64,000 nucleotides of DNA from Zingiber officinale (GCF_018446385.1 NC_055987.1:5046705-5110704); one strand, 5' to 3'. Positions 22,908-35,182 are shown, counted from the first letter of the stretch. Translations and numbers: made by a program. Notes: a model not told the origin generated them from the sequence alone.

Positions 22908-24015
22908 TCACGTCAAATAATTAATTAACATATGCAATCTTTCGACTGAAAGAGAGTATACCTCATTGTTTGGATCATTTGAAATAGATACAGATCCGTG
23001 ACTTCTCTCGGACTCAGCTTTAGAGTCGTATCCAATTTTGGACTTGGATTCAGTCTTGGCCACCTGTTCTTGCACAAGTAGTGCCAGAAAACTTGCTTGT
23101 TCTTCCTCATACTTTTTGCCCGAAGACTCTAACCATGTTGCTTTCAATGTCTTCCTTCTTCTTTGCTTAATGTTCAGGCACTCCGACTTGAAGTGTCCTT
23201 TCTTATAACACTCGTAACATGTCACTTCAAACTTGGGCTTCATGGTTTGATTCATACATGTTTGGTTGTCCTTTGATTGGATCATCCTCTTCTTCTTTAG
23301 CATTTTCCAACCTAGGTTGACTAGTTTGGAGGTGAGCTTCTCATCATCTTCATAATCAGATTTGTCTTTAGATTCGGGTTTGGGTTGGTACTTGGGCTTC
23401 AACTTCTTATTTGTGAGTTACTTGGGCTTCAACTTCTTATTTGTGAGTTTTCTTGCAAGCAACGCAATATCTTAATTTCTCGGCTAAAGTAGCATTAGTT
23501 CATTTATGAAGTTCAAATTCAAAAAATAGTTCATCTAATCTAATTAATGAAAGATTCTTAAAAACTTTGTAAGCATCTATCATAGATGCCTACAAAGTGT
23601 TTAATTAGAGTATACCTTATAATATCGCGGTTCTCTACTTTCCGTCCGATCAAGTGGAGTCCGTTAAGCAAATCTTGGATTGGCTCACCGATTCTCCATT
23701 CTACATTTTGTTGTTATATAATTTATTCAAAAATAAATCTTTCTTACATATCTTAGCGTCAGAGGTTCCTTCATGAAACTCGATAATTTTTTGCCAAAGA
23801 TCCTTTGCGCTGTTGAATGATCCAACTCGATTCATCTCCTCTTTGGTCAAGCTGCATTGTAAGGTCTGAGTGGCTTTAGCATCAGCCTCGATTTGCTTTC
23901 TTGTTGGTGTATCCCACTTGTCATACGCAATGGGTACTTCATCTTCAACGGGAAGTGTGAATTCTATTTTGATCATGATCCAAATCTCCACTTGGGTCTT
24001 GACATGGAACTCCAT
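22908..24015 (-). pseudogene. gag: Broken copia gag
   Basis: Two open pieces on the minus strand. 24015-23701 carries the gag core (KWDTPTRKQIEADAKATQT, then FNSAKDLWQKIIEFHEGTSD). 23402-22908 carries the zinc knuckle CYECYKKGHFKSEC (about 23215-23170) in the C-X2-C-X4-H-X4-C pattern, plus a Ser/Glu-rich tail. A perfect 30 bp tandem duplication at 23390-23449 creates a TAA stop at its junction. Other frame breaks lie between 23450 and 23700. Gag would package the element's RNA; this copy is dead. Confidence 0.85.
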
Positions 24016-24349
24016 TCGACCTTTCCAATAACCATAGTCTTCGTCGAAGAAAAGAGGCGATCATACGGTACTATTCTCTTCTTGATAGGCTATTAAAATA
24101 TCTTGTATGAAAAAAACATGAAAAATATACCAAGACTTGGTCTTGGATTAGTAGCGTGGGAAGAGAATAACGTATTTTAAAAAATATTGCTCGAGTAGTA
24201 TTGCACCAATTTTGAGAAAAAAAATAATGACATATTTGTTAGAAAAGATGATTACACTAATTTTGACTAATGACAAAAAAAAATAAAAATGCAAAACCAA
24301 AAAAAAAAGAAATGCTCTTATGGTGGTTTCATCAATTTAGAGCGACCCT

Positions 24350-24361
24350 GCTCTGATACTA
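24350..24361 (-). other. Primer-binding site (initiator Met tRNA type)
   Basis: The minus strand reads tagtatcagagc just inside the LTR boundary at 24364, one mismatch from the TGGTATCAGAGC typical of copia elements primed by initiator methionine tRNA. Confidence 0.75.
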
Positions 24362-24363
24362 AT

Positions 24364-25582
24364 TGTAGAATTGAAAAATACGCTAGAGGGGGGAGGGTGT
24401 GAATAACATGAGCCATTTTTTTTTACTTTTTTGTAAAACGATTGAGAAAATGCAGCGAAAATAGAATTAAGATAAGGGCAAAGAAAGCAATACTAACACT
24501 TTATTTTTACTTAGTTCACACCCAACGACTACTAGTCCAAGACCCACACTTGTTAAGTACTTTTGTTGGACAATTCACTAAAGATTCGTCAATTACAAAA
24601 ACCATTGATTACAAATAATGAATTGAAAATTAACGAACAATTATATCGACAACTTGCAAAGGATATGCACTTGAGTGTTGTCGTTGGAGGAATATTTCGG
24701 CGTCATGGAGAGCTTTTCAGAGCAGCACGCAACCACAGAAGTTGTAGAGAATGATGTACTAAAGCTGTTGTTGAAGGCTCTTTTTATAGGTTCATTCGAG
24801 TGCTTGGACTGGTCCCCGAGTGCCCCCCCCAATCAGGTTGACGTGGCATTCCCTCTGTGAAACTCTATCTGTCAAAGTTTATCTTGATCCGAGCGCCTAG
24901 ACCACTCTCAGGCACCTAGACTCTGATGTGTGTCGGCCAACAGGAGTGTACCAACTCATCTGCTTGCGTAATTGGATACTGACTCACCCGGGCGCTTGGA
25001 CCCTCTTCGGGGGTCTGGACTTCGGGTGCCTAGAAGTCCCTTTTCTCGCCAACTTATAGCTTCAATTTCTTGCATCACGTTGTTAGAAAAATAGGCATAA
25101 TATAATGATTTGGACAGTCTCAGGACTATCCGATTTTGACTTTAGATTTCACTAAAATTCTAGGTTGAACCAACGCCTACTATTCCCTTAACAAGGAATG
25201 TGTCATCACCTACTTCTCTCAAGAGAATTTACCTTTTTGCCAAACACTCGGTCCTCCATACCTATTTAGACTTTTACTTAGCATTCAATCTTTGACCTGA
25301 GGACTTCCAGCTAGACGTTTGATCCTCGATCATCCTAAACGTTTGCTTGGTCTCCGCGACCCCCAAGGCTTTTGCCCATTGTCCTCGATTTGCCAAGAAT
25401 TCTGCTTAATCCACTCGACCAGGACTTCAAGCTGAATCCATTTGACTAGAACTTCTTTACCTAGCCTCAACTAGGACTTTTTTGTACACTCAGGTAACCT
25501 TGTTATATCAAACAATCCTTAACTTGAATATTTGTCAATATCAAAACACAGGTTTGATTAGCTGATGCTTCTAGCACCAACA
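24364..25582 (-). repeat. 5' LTR of the minus-strand copia element
   Basis: 1219 bp. On the minus strand it starts tgttggtgctagaagc and ends ...ttctaca, with TG/CA ends. It contains repeats of tccaagcgcctagac/ctcaggcacctagac type (about 24890-25030). Confidence 0.75.
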
Positions 25583-26599
25583 TCATGTAGGTTTCTACAG
25601 TACCTAAGAGTCTTTGTACAAATTGGCAAAACCCTATAACTTCATGTAAGAGACTCAGAATCAAGATTTCTCACTATATTTATCTTCTACACACTCCACA
25701 CTTCCATCTCATTATAAAATTTCAGAAATCCAATTAATCTAGGTTCATCATTGAGTTTTAGTCAAAATCTATTGATGAACTTAGAGAGCTTTGAGTTGGC
25801 TCATTCCAACTCATGTAGGTTTCTGCAGTGCCCAGGAGTCTAAATGTGCCCTCCGTTATCATCGTAAAAGATTTCTAACATTGCTTAAAAGATTTAGAAA
25901 ATTTCAAACTTTGGGAAATTAGCACGAGCCTATAATTTCTATCTTCACACAATGGCCATGCAACGGCGAAGTGATAAGAATTTATCTACTCCTGAGGGTC
26001 TGGACCCGCTCCGGGCACTTGGATCGCTGCTGACGTAGACCCAAAGTTAATCCACTTGTCGAGGCACCCTTTCGAAGACATTTTTATCTTGGCTTCTCCG
26101 CATTTGATGATAGATGGAGTGTCCTCTTTCGTTTTCTCTTCCCCTTATTAAGTATCCATTTTTTTCCTCTTTTATTATATCGATTCATTACACTGTCAAT
26201 GGCATACCCCGAGCCGGACGGGTGGTCCGCTTGACCCGCTCTCTTGCCGATCGGGTTAACCATACATTGTTTCATCCAGACGGTCGACCGGACAGCGATT
26301 CCTCCGATCGGCCTATGTAGCCCCCTCTCAGTCGAGTGACGTGGTTAAGCCTCTGACCCTAACGTTGACTATTTTGACTTTGACCACCACCGTGGCCATT
26401 GACCTGTACCAGGTGTGCTCCTCTTTATCGTCGCATCACTACGTTTAGTCGAGTTAACCATTTCTAACCCTCCAAAGTGCTTTGATAAGTATTTAAGGGT
26501 AATTTTCTTGATAAAAATAAGAAAGGAATGGTTAAAGGGGACTAATGTGAAGTTTAGGAGGAGGTTAGATTCAACGTTGAATTTTTCAACCTCATAGCT
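25583..26599. other. Intergenic with a dispersed repeat and old retroelement pieces
   Basis: 25600-25900 is a reverse-oriented relative of the repeat at 8160-8615 (catgtaggtttctgcagtgcc, and atctattgatgaactta). About 26180-26380 has gypsy-LTR-like GC-rich phrases (gccgatcgggttaacc, ggtcgaccggacagcg). No gene. Confidence 0.4.
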
Positions 26600-27058
26600 C
26601 AATTTTATATTTCCTAAAGGTTTATGAACTCAAAATCATTGTTAGTGCAATGATAGAAATTTGGATCATATTTTGAGAGGGAGTTTCTCCTTAAAAGCAT
26701 GATTTAATTTTTTTTAGAAGGTCGAGAACCTTCATTGTAATAAATGCTTAAGGTTGAGCATTAGAGACAATGGAAGATCGGAAATCTTCATTGGAATGAA
26801 TGAATGTTTTAGGGTGAGCATATGATATATACTCACGGGTGAGCATAGGATGCAATGGAAGGTATACGACTTTAATTGAGTTCCTTTGACAAAATTGACT
26901 CTTAAGGTGAAGAGTTTTTTATGTGTGTCAAAGGGGGAGAAAATGTAGGGTTAAGTTAGAAACTCACATTCATGCTTTGGCATGAGATGAAGAATGGAGT
27001 TGGGCAAATATGGGTTAGTCTAACTTAAACATATTATCAAACATAAAAAAAGGGGGAT
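26600..27058 (+). mobile_element. 3' internal end of a plus-strand Sirevirus-like copia element
   Basis: Non-coding DNA ending in a purine tract (aaaaaaagggggat) that abuts the LTR at 27059. A second purine tract (tcaaagggggagaaaatg) lies at about 26930. Repeated polypurine tracts before the 3' LTR are typical of Sireviruses. The left boundary is not resolved. Confidence 0.55.
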
Positions 27059-29060
27059 TGTTGGTTCAATCATTCTTGGGCCAAGGCTGATCAGTTTGAT
27101 TAAGCTCGAGTGGATTCTGTAGGATCGAAAAGAATTTAGATATCTCCACAATGACATGATATTGTCCACTTTGGAGATATCTTTTCTCTTATAAACTCAT
27201 GAGCTTTCCCATGTGTTTTCAATATGGGACTATGTTTGCAACCTTGCAACCCCAACAATCCCCCCTAAAACAAAGGACCATAAGCTTCCCACGTCCGATC
27301 CTTGACCCACCAGGTCTTCCTGCCCTTCGGTCCACCCGACCTACTAGGACTTCCTTGCCTAGTCGCAACTAGGACTTCCTGCCTGGTGTCTGGTCCTCTT
27401 GATCCAAACATAGGAGCCCCCACTTTCTTTGTTCGAGGTCAATATTGTATCCACATGGCTCAATCAGACCATATCTCTTGTGCACAGTCGGCAGTTAAAC
27501 CTTCTGATACCAATTGTAGGATCGAAAAGAATTTAGATATCTCCACAATGACATGATATTGTCCACTTTGGGCCTAAGCCCTCATGATTTTACTCTTGGG
27601 CTCTACCCAAAAGGTCTCATGCCAATGAAGATATCTTTTCTCTTATAAACTCATGAGCTTTCCCATGTGTTTTCAATATGGGACTATGTTTGCAACCTTA
27701 CAACCCCAACAGATTCAAGCTTAAGTTTTGATGTTTAGACAATATGTGAGAGAAGTCAAGTAAGTCATGGAGGATCTGATACTTGACTAGGAAAGTTCTA
27801 ACTATAGTCAGGCAAATGAAAGCCCAAGTGGGTCAAGGAGGACCGTATGTTGGCAAAATAAAAGTCCAAATTGGTCAAGGAGAACTGTACATTGTCAAAG
27901 GAAAAGTCCAAGTGGGTTAAGGAAGACCACACGTTAAAATGAAAGTCCAAGTGGGTCTAAGAGGGCCACACATTGACAAGAGAAAGGTCGTAACTGCAGT
28001 TAGGTAAGAGGAAAATCTAAGTGGGTCAAGGAGAATCACACTTAGTGATCAAAAGTCTAACGAAAAGTTAGCACGAGATGGAAAGTCCAAGTGGAGCAAA
28101 GGTTGACCGGAAATTTGGTGAGGAAGTCCCAACAGGTTATGGTTGACTAGATGTTGAACAAGAGAACCCTAGACTTGGATTAAGCAAGTTAGGATTGAGT
28201 AATCAATTGAGCAATCAATTAGTCCTAAGTCAATCAATTAGAGCAATTGATTTGGTTGTGTTAATCGATTGGAGAATTGATTGAGATTGTTTTTGTGAGA
28301 GCACAAAATGTGCTTGAATTGATTGGGTAATCGATTCATCACCTTTTAATCGATTAGAGCAATTGATTAGGCCAAGAGTTTGGAAAAGAGGAATTCACAA
28401 AAACAAGAGTTGAATTGATTGACCGATCGATCTAGCCACTGCGAATTGATTAGGTAGTGTTTTCATTGCAAGAGAAGGAATCGATTGAGGTAATCAATTA
28501 AGATTTTTTAATCGATTAGGCTAATTGATTAAGGTCTTTCATAAGAGAACAGAGAGTTTGGGGAATCAATTAAGGCTTTCTGAATCGACTGAGATGACTC
28601 ACAAATCGATTAGGGTTCAAAAAAAAAATCTTTCTGCAAGTCGTTGAACGGTCGGATGACATGACAATCAATTAGGGAAAAACCTAATCGATTAGAGGCG
28701 TCGAGTAAACCCTAGAAAAGGGTTTTCACAAAGGTTTGAAGGCAACACTTACATATATCTGGGTTGTCGGTTCTTAGGTGTTTGGGTGAACAAGTGTTGC
28801 TGCATTTTCCACTACCAAGAAGTTATTCCAAGCAAGAAGAAAGAAAGCTAAGTAAATATTCATGTTGTAAAGTCGTTTCAATTTTTTTGTAACCTAGTTT
28901 ACTTTTCTTGTTTACATTTCTTGTATTCGAGATTGTATGAAGTTTCTCCACCATTGGATTATTTTCAAGTAGTGTTTTTTTATAGTGGAGTGTGTGCACT
29001 GTGTGAATCCTTAGATTAGTCACTTCAAGGAAGTTGATACCAAATAAATTCGAATATTAC
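27059..29060 (+). repeat. 3' LTR fragment of the plus-strand copia, interrupted by a TRIM
   Basis: It starts tgttggttcaat directly after the polypurine tract. Minus the TRIM (27118-27711) about 1.4 kb remains. It has the same plan as the solo LTRs at 9390 and 36854: repeated aagtccaagtgggtcaagg phrases (27820-28120), a tract of short palindromes (28190-28690), then gtgtgaatccttagattagtcac near 29000. The distal end (LTR 3' terminus) is missing, so it is truncated at about 29060. Confidence 0.75.
27118..27711 (-). mobile_element. TRIM (terminal-repeat retrotransposon in miniature), 594 bp
   Basis: Two short LTRs, 27118-27257 (140 bp) and 27515-27711 (197 bp), both start tgtaggatcg and end accccaaca. 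They are flanked by the 5 bp duplication GATTC (27113-27117 and 27712-27716). The interior is only 257 bp. On the minus strand a primer-binding site (tggtatcagaag) abuts the right LTR and a purine tract (aggggggat) abuts the left, so the element runs on the minus strand. The LTRs are nearly identical except that the left lacks 57 bp (about 27571-27627 of the right LTR). It inserted into a copia LTR. Confidence 0.9.
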
Positions 29061-29546
29061 CGATTGCTTCGAAGTTTTCACTATAATAAATTACCAATAA
29101 AGTGATGGAAGCTAATCATGCTTCTCTAGCTCCCAAAGTATCCTAACATATTTAAATACAACTAAAATTATTTTACTATTGTAACATAACACAATATTTG
29201 TCTTCAACAAAGACATGTATCTGATTAAATATCTTTATATTCTCTTCCATAGCAATAGGCTTTGCAAATTTCACATATAGGCTGTTGAGGAAATTGCTAA
29301 AGACGTCTCTAGCAGCAAAAGTTGTACTCACACCGGTAACAAAAAAGAAAGGTACAATAAAATATCGGCAACAAGGACATTGTGAATATTAACCGTAGCT
29401 TGGTAACTTATAATAAATAATGAGATTTGATCCAACAAAAAAATTAAAGCATACTCCTGTGACACCAAAAGTTATAATATATCATAGTGGTAAATCAAGT
29501 TCCTCAGCCAAGCCTATTACTCCCAGTACAATTAAGCTTAAACATG
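29061..29546. repeat. Left arm of a local segmental duplication
   Basis: From about 29150 the sequence is paralogous to 31785-32160. Shared phrases include attaaatatctttatatt, gaaaggtacaata / gagaggtacaata, aaaaattaaagcata and ttataatatatca / ttataatagattg. No gene. The SINE at 29547 inserted in this arm only. Confidence 0.65.
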
Positions 29547-29753
29547 TGGTAAAAGATGATTCGTTCATCCCCAACGCTCTTGTAAATTCGTCCTTAGGTC
29601 AACACGGAGGAGATAAATTACGGGTGGCTACTAGTCATTAGTACAAATGGTCAAAATATAGGGGAAGTTATGCTCGGTCACACCGAATTTCGATCCCAAA
29701 ATCTCATGTAACAACACCTCATATTTTAACTATCACATCACCCCAAGGGGACT
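29547..29753 (+). mobile_element. SINE, copy 1 of a family with two copies here
   Basis: About 207 bp, flanked by caattaagcttaaacatg (29529-29546) and caatcaagcttaaacatg (29754-29771), an 18 bp duplication with one mismatch. It begins tggtaaaagatgatt and ends ccccaaggggac. Inside are a box A match (tagtacaaatgg) and, about 45 nt on, a box B-like atttcgatccc, both about 80-150 nt from the left end. The paralogous arm at about 32130-32160 shows the empty site. The second copy is at 49100-49307. Confidence 0.8.
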
Positions 29754-29771
29754 CAATCAAGCTTAAACATG

Positions 29772-32700
29772 ACAGTTTATCAAATGTCATTAGCTTGTCT
29801 TCATGAAGCCCCATCAAAGCCCTTTTTGAGAAAGAATTGACTTTCCATATCTAAAGATACCAAATTACAGAAAGCACAACTATCCCATGATTATGAAATG
29901 AAATATAACAGCCGACACAATTAAAACACCTCTATATAAGTATTGGTTGTGTCAACCTTATAAATTATGTTATAACACCTCTGTATAACAAAAAAAAATT
30001 TTAAAAAAAATTAATAAACTCAGGTAGTCTTATAACTAACTTTAGATGACCGATTTAGCCCTATAATTTTTATCTACTAGCCATTAAAATAAATCAGGAA
30101 GTGCGCGTAGCGGTCAACTCAAAAGTCTAGTATTCTTTAGTCGTCCGTCTTATTTGGAAGAAAAATTCCTATAAATACATCATATATAGTAAGGAATTGA
30201 ATCATCGGTATCTAAGCGATAACTTTAATATCTTACCATGATACTATAGTCTCGGAGAGTCGTAGCATGAAAAAAATTGAAATATCTTTAAATGTAGACA
30301 TAATAAAATTATGTTCATTTATTAGAACTAATCAGTAAACAAGGTCGGTAAAACTAAATTAATAAATTAAATTAATAGAATTTAAAATTTTAATTCAGTT
30401 AATTTGGAAGTTTATTTTTATATAAAAATATTAATTAATTTAATTTAATTGATTCTATCTTAATTTTAAAAATTCAAATTCTATTAAACAGATTAAATTG
30501 AATAAATCAATCGATTGCTATATCATTAGTAGTCAATTGATTTAGTAGCCGACTAATAAATACATAGTAATGTACTGTTATATTCAAACTGAGTTTAAAT
30601 TCTTAATTTATAACTAAGCCCATCACTTATGCCAGAAGAGCAGTTGATCACCTACTTTGTCAGAGTTGACTGTTTAAAAATTTAATTATTTTAGTTTTTG
30701 ATTAAAGTAATTAATTTCTTTATTAGTTCCAATTTATTCAGTTTTCATAGCAAAGTTCAATCAATTCGATTTGTCAAAAATCAATTTAATTTGTTGGATT
30801 CCAATTATTAATAAATTGGTCATCCTAAATGACATTAAAAATATTAATATGATTTTTAGGATTAAATATCTTTATAGTACTAATTGTGTCGACCGCTGTT
30901 ATAAAATATGTTATAATATCTCTACATAGTAGCATAAGAAAAGTCATTGGAATATCTTTAAAAGCAAATGCAAACATAATAAAATTATAATCATTGATTA
31001 GAATTAAAGGTGAGTAAAACGTCAGTTAACTTAAATTAATCGATTGAACCAATTGAATTTGAAAGTTCGACTCTCTTAATTCAGATGTTCATTCAGTTTA
31101 GATTTTAAAATTTTAAATTTAATTAAACAGATTAAATCAAATGTACTAATTAATTGCTATATTATTAATATATAGCAATCTCATGACTAGTCTTGGGTGA
31201 CAAAAATTATGTTCATTTATTAGAACTACTCATAAAAGGTCAGTAAAAATAAATTAATCGATTAAAAACGATTTAATTAATTTGATCTTTATTTTAAAAA
31301 TTCAAATTCTATTCAACAGATTAAGTTGAATAAATCAATCGATTGCTATACTATTAGTAATCAATTGATTTAGCAATCGACTAATAAATACATAGTAATC
31401 TAGTGTTATATTCAAACTGAGTTTAAAATTCTTAATCCATGACTTTCGCCCATAACTCATGCCCAAAGAGCAGTTGATCATCTACTATTTGTCGGACTTG
31501 ACTGTTTAAAAATTTAATTATTTTAATTTTCGATTGAAGTAATTAATTTTTTTATCAGTTCAATTTGTTCAGTTTATTTAATTTTCATAGAAAAATTCGA
31601 TCAATTCGATTTGTCAAAAAATAATTTAATTCATTTGATTTCGATTCATTCTATTCGATTGGTTCGATTATTAATAGATTAGTCAGTACATTAAAAATAT
31701 TAATGTGGTTTCTTGGATTTATTTGATCCCATTATAAAATCCCTATCAATCAAAATTAATAAATGTTATAGATGAAAACCAAAATTAAATAGTAAATATT
31801 AAAATATAACTAATATTGTTTTAATTGTAGCATTATACAAAAGACATATAGGATTAAATATCTTTATATTATCTCCAATTGAAAAAGGCTCAGATGGCAA
31901 ATAAAGGCCCTGTAGCCACACAGGCCAGCAAGGAGAAAGGAAAGGAAAAAAAAAACAAAGAGAGGTACAATACAATAATAAATTAGTAATAAGAACAAGA
32001 TTATTAACAATAGTTTGGTAGCCTAGAATAAATACTTAGATTTCAACCAATAAAAAATTAAAGCATACCTCCCATGCCACCAAAAATTATAATAGATTGT
32101 AGTACCAAATCAAGTTACTCTCAGTCCATTACTCCCAATACAATCAACCCTAAAGATAAAACTTAAATGGCAAAAAACATATTCTATAGCAATTGTCGAT
32201 AAAACACATAGTACTGATTGTGTCAACTAGTAATAATAATAATAGGTAGGATTTAAATATGATTTCATATCTTTCATTTATATTTCTATTTATTATATTT
32301 ATATTTATACTTTTTATATCTATCCGTATATCGATATCGGATAGGGTATGGATAGGATTTTATCATATTTGTCTTCATATCTATACCCGAATATCCATTT
32401 AGAGTATATAAATTCTTTCCATATCCTCTTTGAAATTACCTTCCCTAGTGTTAACATTAGAATATCTTTAAAAGCAGACATAATAACATTCTACTCATTG
32501 ATTAAAACTAAAGGTGGTTATCGATCGAACTCAGACGTTCATTTTTTTTTATAAAACAATACTAATTCAGTTTCGATTTTAAAAATTCAAATTCAATTAA
32601 ACATATTAAATCAAACATATTAGCTATATTATTAACAATCAAGTGATATAGCTCGATTGATAAATATATAGCAATAGACTATTATGTTTAAACTGAGTTT

Positions 32701-33020
32701 AAACTTCCAAATTCATGACTCACATGCTTTGCTCAGGCTCAAAGAGCAGTTGATCAATTGATTATTTGACTAACAATTGATTGCTAAACTTGATTATTCG
32801 GCTAATGATCTATTGGTGGATTTGGCTATTTGAAAATTCAAATATTTCAATTTTCGACAGAAACAATTAATTTTTTATCAGTTCAATTTTCGTAGAGAAA
32901 CTTGATTGGTTCAGTTTATCAAAAAAAAAAAAAAAAATGGTTTCTTTTATTTTGATTTAATCAATTTGGTCGGTTCAATTATTAACTGATTGCTCATCCC
33001 CAAATAAAATTAAAAATATT
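29772..33020. repeat. AT-rich cluster of diverged local repeats
   Basis: Three related blocks at about 30290-30870, 30955-31720 and 32465-33020 share phrases such as agagcagttgatca (30637, 31467, 32742), ctgtttaaaaatttaattatttta and cagttcaatt...ttcagttt. Between them 31785-32160 is the right arm paired with 29150-29546. Coding potential is nil. The unit may be an old unclassified transposon amplified by local duplication. Confidence 0.6.
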
Positions 33021-33949
33021 AGTATAGTTTTGGGGTTTATCATTACTTTTAAAAATTAAATTCAATTCCTAATTTATCTTCAACATATGTATCAAACACA
33101 ATTTGATGCTTTCATATAGGTCTATTTACATGTAAATTTGGACATCATGTCAGTCGGTTACTTACACGTCAATACTAGCTAATTATATAATTTCTATCAC
33201 CTTCAAATTTACAGCTTTCATTATTGTGCTCATGCATTTTGTCAACAATGGTGTGCTTTCCTTATCGAACTTATTTCGATCCGTCCATGCCTTTAAAATT
33301 TGGTCGAAAAACACAACATTTTTTTTACCTTTTATTAATTAAATATGTATATTTTCAGCTTGATTTGGACTGCACACCAAACAATCGTGTATATTTGTGT
33401 CCAATTATTCAGGGTCTTCAATTATTTGAGGACTTTTCTCATATTCTTGAAATAGTTTTTTTTTTCAATTAATATTAAGTATTCAATTTATGTTAGGTAA
33501 TTAATTTATATTGATTAATTTTAGGAATGATCGATTATAAAACATTTTATCGACCACTCACCCTAACAATCTATATTAGTTTAACTGTCAATTGTATATA
33601 ACAAAAAGTGATTTTTATGTAATTTTTTTTATTTGAGGGATTTCAAGATGACATAAGAAGAAGAAAAGTATATATATAAAAATATAATTAGTCAACGACT
33701 ATATAAACATACTATTTATAAAAATCAGACCATATTATATTATTTTTCCAAAAGACGGACTATATAAATTATTATATAGAAAGTCAAACTATATTATATT
33801 ATTTTATCAAAAGACGCGTATAAAATGTTAGTTAAATGTAAGAAGACTACTTTAGATTGGAAGAGATAATATTTGTATATTTGTGTAGCTAATTACTTAA
33901 CTTTAAACTCCTATTAAGCTGAAAAAAATAGAAAAAAAAAATCTAATAT
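33021..33949. other. AT-rich intergenic DNA
   Basis: No gene. The short frame at 33224-33472 is Phe/Tyr/Leu-rich and looks like chance. Repeated tatattatattatttt phrases occur at 33730-33810. Confidence 0.5.
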
Positions 33950-34575
33950 CATGAGATGGTTCTATAGTACTTCACAAAGCAACCTTGTATGTGTTAATAG
34001 GTCCAATAAAATTAGATGAAATAATAATTGTCTGCAAACTTGGATTAAGAACTAATTATAATTAATCAGTATTTATGTTATAGCAATCGAATTCTTAATC
34101 AGAAGCTTAATTAGTGAAGCACATCTCTTCTCTTCAAAGAGCCTGCAAAAGATCAATTTTATAAGAAGAAAATCACTAAAATATTTGGGGTTTTTTTAAT
34201 AAACCAATTGTTTTATTCGATATTTCTTAACTTAGATTTCATGTCATCTAAGTTCTGAAGAATCTATTTTAAATCTTATTATATTTTCTTAAAATTATAT
34301 ATATGAAAATTTAAACTATTAGAATTTTGATCAGCAGTATTTTTTTTTATTTCTAATTAAAAAGTATTGTTTTTAGAAATAAATATTGTATTTACTATAA
34401 ATATATTTATATTACGTATTTTTTGTTGTCTGTGAATAATTCTTTTTATGGCTAATATTTATTATACATGCATAATCTGGCATCGCGTAGATCTCAATCG
34501 TACATTTACAAAAACACGATTTTGATCTTAAATCACTCAATCGCAGCCGTACAATCGTCCCCGAAACCCAAACCG
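33950..34575 (-). repeat. 3' flank of J-protein copy 1, duplicated at 44745-46069
   Basis: Segments such as acaaagcaaccttgt, aataattgtctgcaaa and atctcttctcttcaaagag are matched near 44765-44940, and 34330-34570 matches 45800-46065. The duplication therefore extends at least 600 bp past the gene. Confidence 0.75.
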
Positions 34576-35103
34576 TTAAGCAGCTTGTCGCGACCGGCGC
34601 ACGCGGCCGCCCCATGTATCCTCCCCGCCGGCCTCCGTCACGGCGGACCGCCGGAAGAGCCCTTCGAGCTGCGCGTCCCAGTTCCCGAACGCCGTCACGC
34701 CTCCCTCGCGCCTCCGAGTTCGGCCCTCGCGGAAGGCGGGGGCGGCGCCGACGGCAGCGGCCCAGCGGTCGCCGGAGAGTGAGAGGTCGTAGTTTCGGCG
34801 GCGAGTGGAGTCTGAGAGCACCTCGTAGGCCTCGTGCGCCTGCATGAAACGCTCGGCGTAGCGGCCCTGGTCAGCGGAGGAGCGGCAAGCGTCGGGGTGC
34901 CATCGGAGGGCCTGGCGGCGGTAGGCGGCGCGGATCTCTTCGGGTCCGGCGGTGTGGGGGATAGAGAGAAGTTCATACATAGTGGAGGGAGGTGCGGAGA
35001 AGGCGGCGGTGATGGGGGTGGCCTTGAGCCTGAACCGAGGGGCTCTTGTTCTTGTAGTGGTGGTGATGGAGATGGGAGAGATGGGAGAAGAGATAGCAAA
35101 CAT
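34576..35103 (-). CDS. J-domain protein, chloroplast DnaJ-like (copy 1)
   Basis: An intact 175-residue single-exon protein. Residues 1-38 are rich in Ser, Thr, Arg and Ala and lack acidic residues, like a plastid transit peptide. Residues 42-106 form a J domain (MYELLSIPHTAGPEEIRAAY) with the essential HPD motif at 69-71 (RWHPDA), then helix III/IV (EAYEVLSDSTRRRNYD). There is no G/F region, zinc finger or client-binding domain, so it is a small type III J protein like plant DnaJ 11/20-class chloroplast proteins. J proteins stimulate the ATPase of Hsp70; a stromal Hsp70 partner is inferred. The C-terminus (107-175) is Arg/Gly-rich. It differs from copy 2 (46070-46597) at 12 of 175 residues by my count. 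The coding DNA is very GC-rich against AT-rich surroundings. Confidence 0.93.
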   Translation of the reverse strand: MFAISSPISPISITTTTRTRAPRFRLKATPITAAFSAPPSTMYELLSIPHTAGPEEIRAAYRRQALRWHPDACRSSADQGRYAERFMQAHEAYEVLSDSTRRRNYDLSLSGDRWAAAVGAAPAFREGRTRRREGGVTAFGNWDAQLEGLFRRSAVTEAGGEDTWGGRVRRSRQAA

Positions 35104-35182
35104 TATTAATTGCTTCCCTAATGAAAAAAAGGAAACAATTGAATTGAGTTGATGAAATGAATTGCTAGGGAGGTGGGTGGAG

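Larger units (their letters stand above)
22499..25582 (-). mobile_element. Truncated Ty1/copia element (gag and 5' LTR), minus strand
   Basis: Read on the minus strand: a 5' LTR (25582 to 24364), primer-binding site (24361 to 24350), leader, then gag down to about 22500. There it ends abruptly at the Tat element's right LTR. Protease, integrase and RT are missing, and no 3' LTR is found beyond the Tat element, so the copia was truncated or rearranged at this junction. Confidence 0.8.

Noticed and set aside
27302-27556. 84-codon frame inside the TRIM
   Set aside because: It spans the TRIM interior and runs into its LTR; TRIMs are non-coding and no motif is seen.
30100-30290. Possible further tRNA-derived SINE (gcgcgtagcggtcaac ... 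gaattgaatcatc)
   Set aside because: Box spacing is too long and no target duplication was found.
34695-35099. 134-codon Ser/Pro-rich frame overlapping J-protein copy 1 (and its twin at 46189-46593)
   Set aside because: Another frame of the same very GC-rich exon; the J-domain frame has a clear family match.
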